Shown here one piece after another: positions 5,015 through 6,240 of a stretch of DNA of 6,240 bases. The position numbers were made by a program, and so were the translations under genes. The stretch's first letter is position 1. Every line of letters begins with the position of its first letter. Location: assembly GCA_001995005.1 (NCBI GenBank), contig MDJN01000016.1, positions 1 to 6,240 on the forward strand. The letters run 5' to 3'. Under the pieces are notes generated by a model. The model saw only the letters and a list, made by a program, of their open reading frames with translations, searched no databases and was not told where the DNA came from. Source of the DNA: Candidatus Parepulonipiscium sp. PG-Nun2H_MBin03 (GTDB lineage Bacteria > Bacillota > Clostridia > Lachnospirales > Cellulosilyticaceae).

Positions 5015-6202
5015 TTAATGAAGATTAAATACCTCACCTATTATATCTGCAAAAGGCTCTACGGCGTTTAATGCTTCTTCTATAGTATTATTTTGAAATC
5101 CGGCTTCTAATAACATTGAGTATGGTAACATATGCGTGCTATAACGATATTGTTTCAGATAAATCTTTCTCATCATATCAGGGTAGTATGTAAGACCGGC
5201 TATTTGAGCTTGGATAGTTAAAGCTAGATTATCTTCTAAATAGGGATTATATAAACTTTCTTGAGGGACTAGTTCGCCCGCTAAATTACGCCTCATACAA
5301 ATTCCATTTACAAACATAATTTTCACAGCATCTTCTCCATCTATTTTAGTAGTAATTTTAGAGCCTGTAGTAGCATCACGATGTATGTCTATTGCCAGCT
5401 GCAATGACGGATTATCTTTTATAACTTGTTCTATAACAGGCTCCATATTTTCATATGCAGAAGTTCTAGGATAAAAGTTATCCGTAATATGTAAAACTTC
5501 AAGCCCATATCGTTCCTCTAAGACTTGTTCTAGTTCATATGCAAATGCAATAACCCCATCAGTATGCGATAATGCATAATCGTCATATGCTATGTTTTTG
5601 TCGCCTATATAGGCTTCAGGGGCATGACTATGAAATAATAAAACTTGGGGACCATCTATATTGGTATTAATTGTAAGCTCACGTGAGGCTAATTCTTGAA
5701 AGTCCCATAAACTTAACAGTTCTGTGTCAACTGCTAATTCTTTGTCTCCAAAAAAGTAATTACTAAGTAAATATGATGTATCACTTAGCAAACTAGTATT
5801 AACTTCAGTGGAGGCTTGAAATTCTGGAGTATATTTATTATCTTGGTTTAAATTTATAAGCTCATGTGTTTCTGGAACATCAAATATGCCAACTATACCA
5901 TTACTTTTAAATGTAATGGGCAGATTTTTGGTAAAAGGAAGTGCATTATGTACATAACTTAACGGACTTTTAACAACAAGCTCTACTACATTATCAAGAT
6001 AAGTCTTTATAAAAAACTCATTATTAAAAGGAGTATTAAGAGAACTAACCGAATTTTTTATAAGTAAGAGTGATGAGGAGTTTTTTGTACCAAAGTTAAC
6101 ATCTTTATATGTGTTATTAACACTTATAATAATAAAAATAATAATTACAAAATGGTATATAAATGTAGTTCTAAAATATTTTTTCAATTTGGCAACTTGC
6201 AT
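5015..6202 (-). CDS. spoIIP: SpoIIP, stage II sporulation amidase/endopeptidase
   Basis: SpoIIP degrades septal peptidoglycan with SpoIID and SpoIIM during engulfment of the forespore. In known systems it has both amidase and endopeptidase activity. The 395-residue product has one N-terminal membrane segment (about 12-28), a poorly conserved linker (about 30-180) and the catalytic domain (about 184-395). The zinc and catalytic positions are visible: His191 in PQVLLFHSHAPEAY (185-198), His274 in LAIDIHRDA (269-277) and Glu366 in MLLEAGFQNNTIEEA (363-377). IMFVNG (295-300), DNLALTIQ (324-331) and YRYSTHMLP (352-360) fit the family, in the form I associate with Lachnospirales. AAGGAGGA lies at 6211-6218 on the minus strand, eight bases before the ATG, so the start is well supported. 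The promoter lies beyond or at the window edge; in B. subtilis the gene is sigma-E-dependent and follows gpr, so gpr may lie just to the right. Confidence 0.95.
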   Translation of the reverse strand: MQVAKLKKYFRTTFIYHFVIIIFIIISVNNTYKDVNFGTKNSSSLLLIKNSVSSLNTPFNNEFFIKTYLDNVVELVVKSPLSYVHNALPFTKNLPITFKSNGIVGIFDVPETHELINLNQDNKYTPEFQASTEVNTSLLSDTSYLLSNYFFGDKELAVDTELLSLWDFQELASRELTINTNIDGPQVLLFHSHAPEAYIGDKNIAYDDYALSHTDGVIAFAYELEQVLEERYGLEVLHITDNFYPRTSAYENMEPVIEQVIKDNPSLQLAIDIHRDATTGSKITTKIDGEDAVKIMFVNGICMRRNLAGELVPQESLYNPYLEDNLALTIQAQIAGLTYYPDMMRKIYLKQYRYSTHMLPYSMLLEAGFQNNTIEEALNAVEPFADIIGEVFNLH

Positions 6203-6240
6203 ATAATTTGTCCTCCTTAATAAGCTATATACTATTCTTA

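Noticed and set aside
6219..6240. Possible sigma-E promoter for spoIIP on the minus strand (a TATA-rich stretch)
   Set aside because: The match to CATACAHT is poor and the -35 region lies outside the window, so it cannot be supported.

Overview
This is an AT-rich window from an endospore-forming (or sporulation-gene-bearing) Firmicute of the class Clostridia. The SpoIIGA, SigE, SigG, YlmC/YmxH, RecU and SpoIIP proteins are all present and most read like Lachnospirales versions. Examples are the ITLAYFDQKSTVDYIG and ICFDAK stretches of RecU and the late RYSTHMLPYSMLLEAG stretch of SpoIIP. A relative of Cellulosilyticum/Epulopiscium is possible, but that is a guess from flavour and low GC, not a demonstration.

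Layout. Positions 1-206 (minus strand) hold the first 68 codons of an mreB-type actin gene that runs off the left edge. Divergent from it, with only about 35 bases between the starts, is the mid-sporulation regulatory cluster on the plus strand: spoIIGA (242-1108), sigE (1123-1863), sigG (1948-2721) and a small PRC-barrel gene of the YlmC/YmxH family (2763-3005). It closes at a strong intrinsic terminator (3023-3072). Next come recU (3155-3694) and a lipoprotein gene (3786-4973) whose product looks like a GH26-fold glycosidase lacking both catalytic glutamates. A 14-bp-stem terminator (4978-5011) that can serve both strands separates this gene from the convergent spoIIP (5015-6202, minus strand).

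How the genes fit together. SpoIIGA is the membrane aspartic protease that removes the pro-sequence from pro-sigma-E; sigma-E then drives early mother-cell genes, which in known spore formers include spoIIP. SpoIIP is a peptidoglycan amidase/endopeptidase that thins the septum and supports engulfment. sigG, encoded next to sigE, runs the late forespore programme. It has its own plausible sigma-F/sigma-G promoter in the 84-base gap before it, as in Bacillus subtilis. RecU (Holliday-junction resolvase) and MreB are housekeeping chromosome and cell-shape functions placed beside the cluster.

The least explained parts are the following. (1) The GH26-like lipoprotein lacks both catalytic residues; it sits behind a sigma-E-like promoter and a 19-nt palindrome that puts the Shine-Dalgarno sequence in a hairpin loop. 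(2) spoIIGA has no visible ribosome-binding site and its best start is TTG. (3) SigG differs from B. subtilis at two positions reported to govern anti-sigma factor contacts. No mobile element, CRISPR array, tRNA or rRNA was seen.
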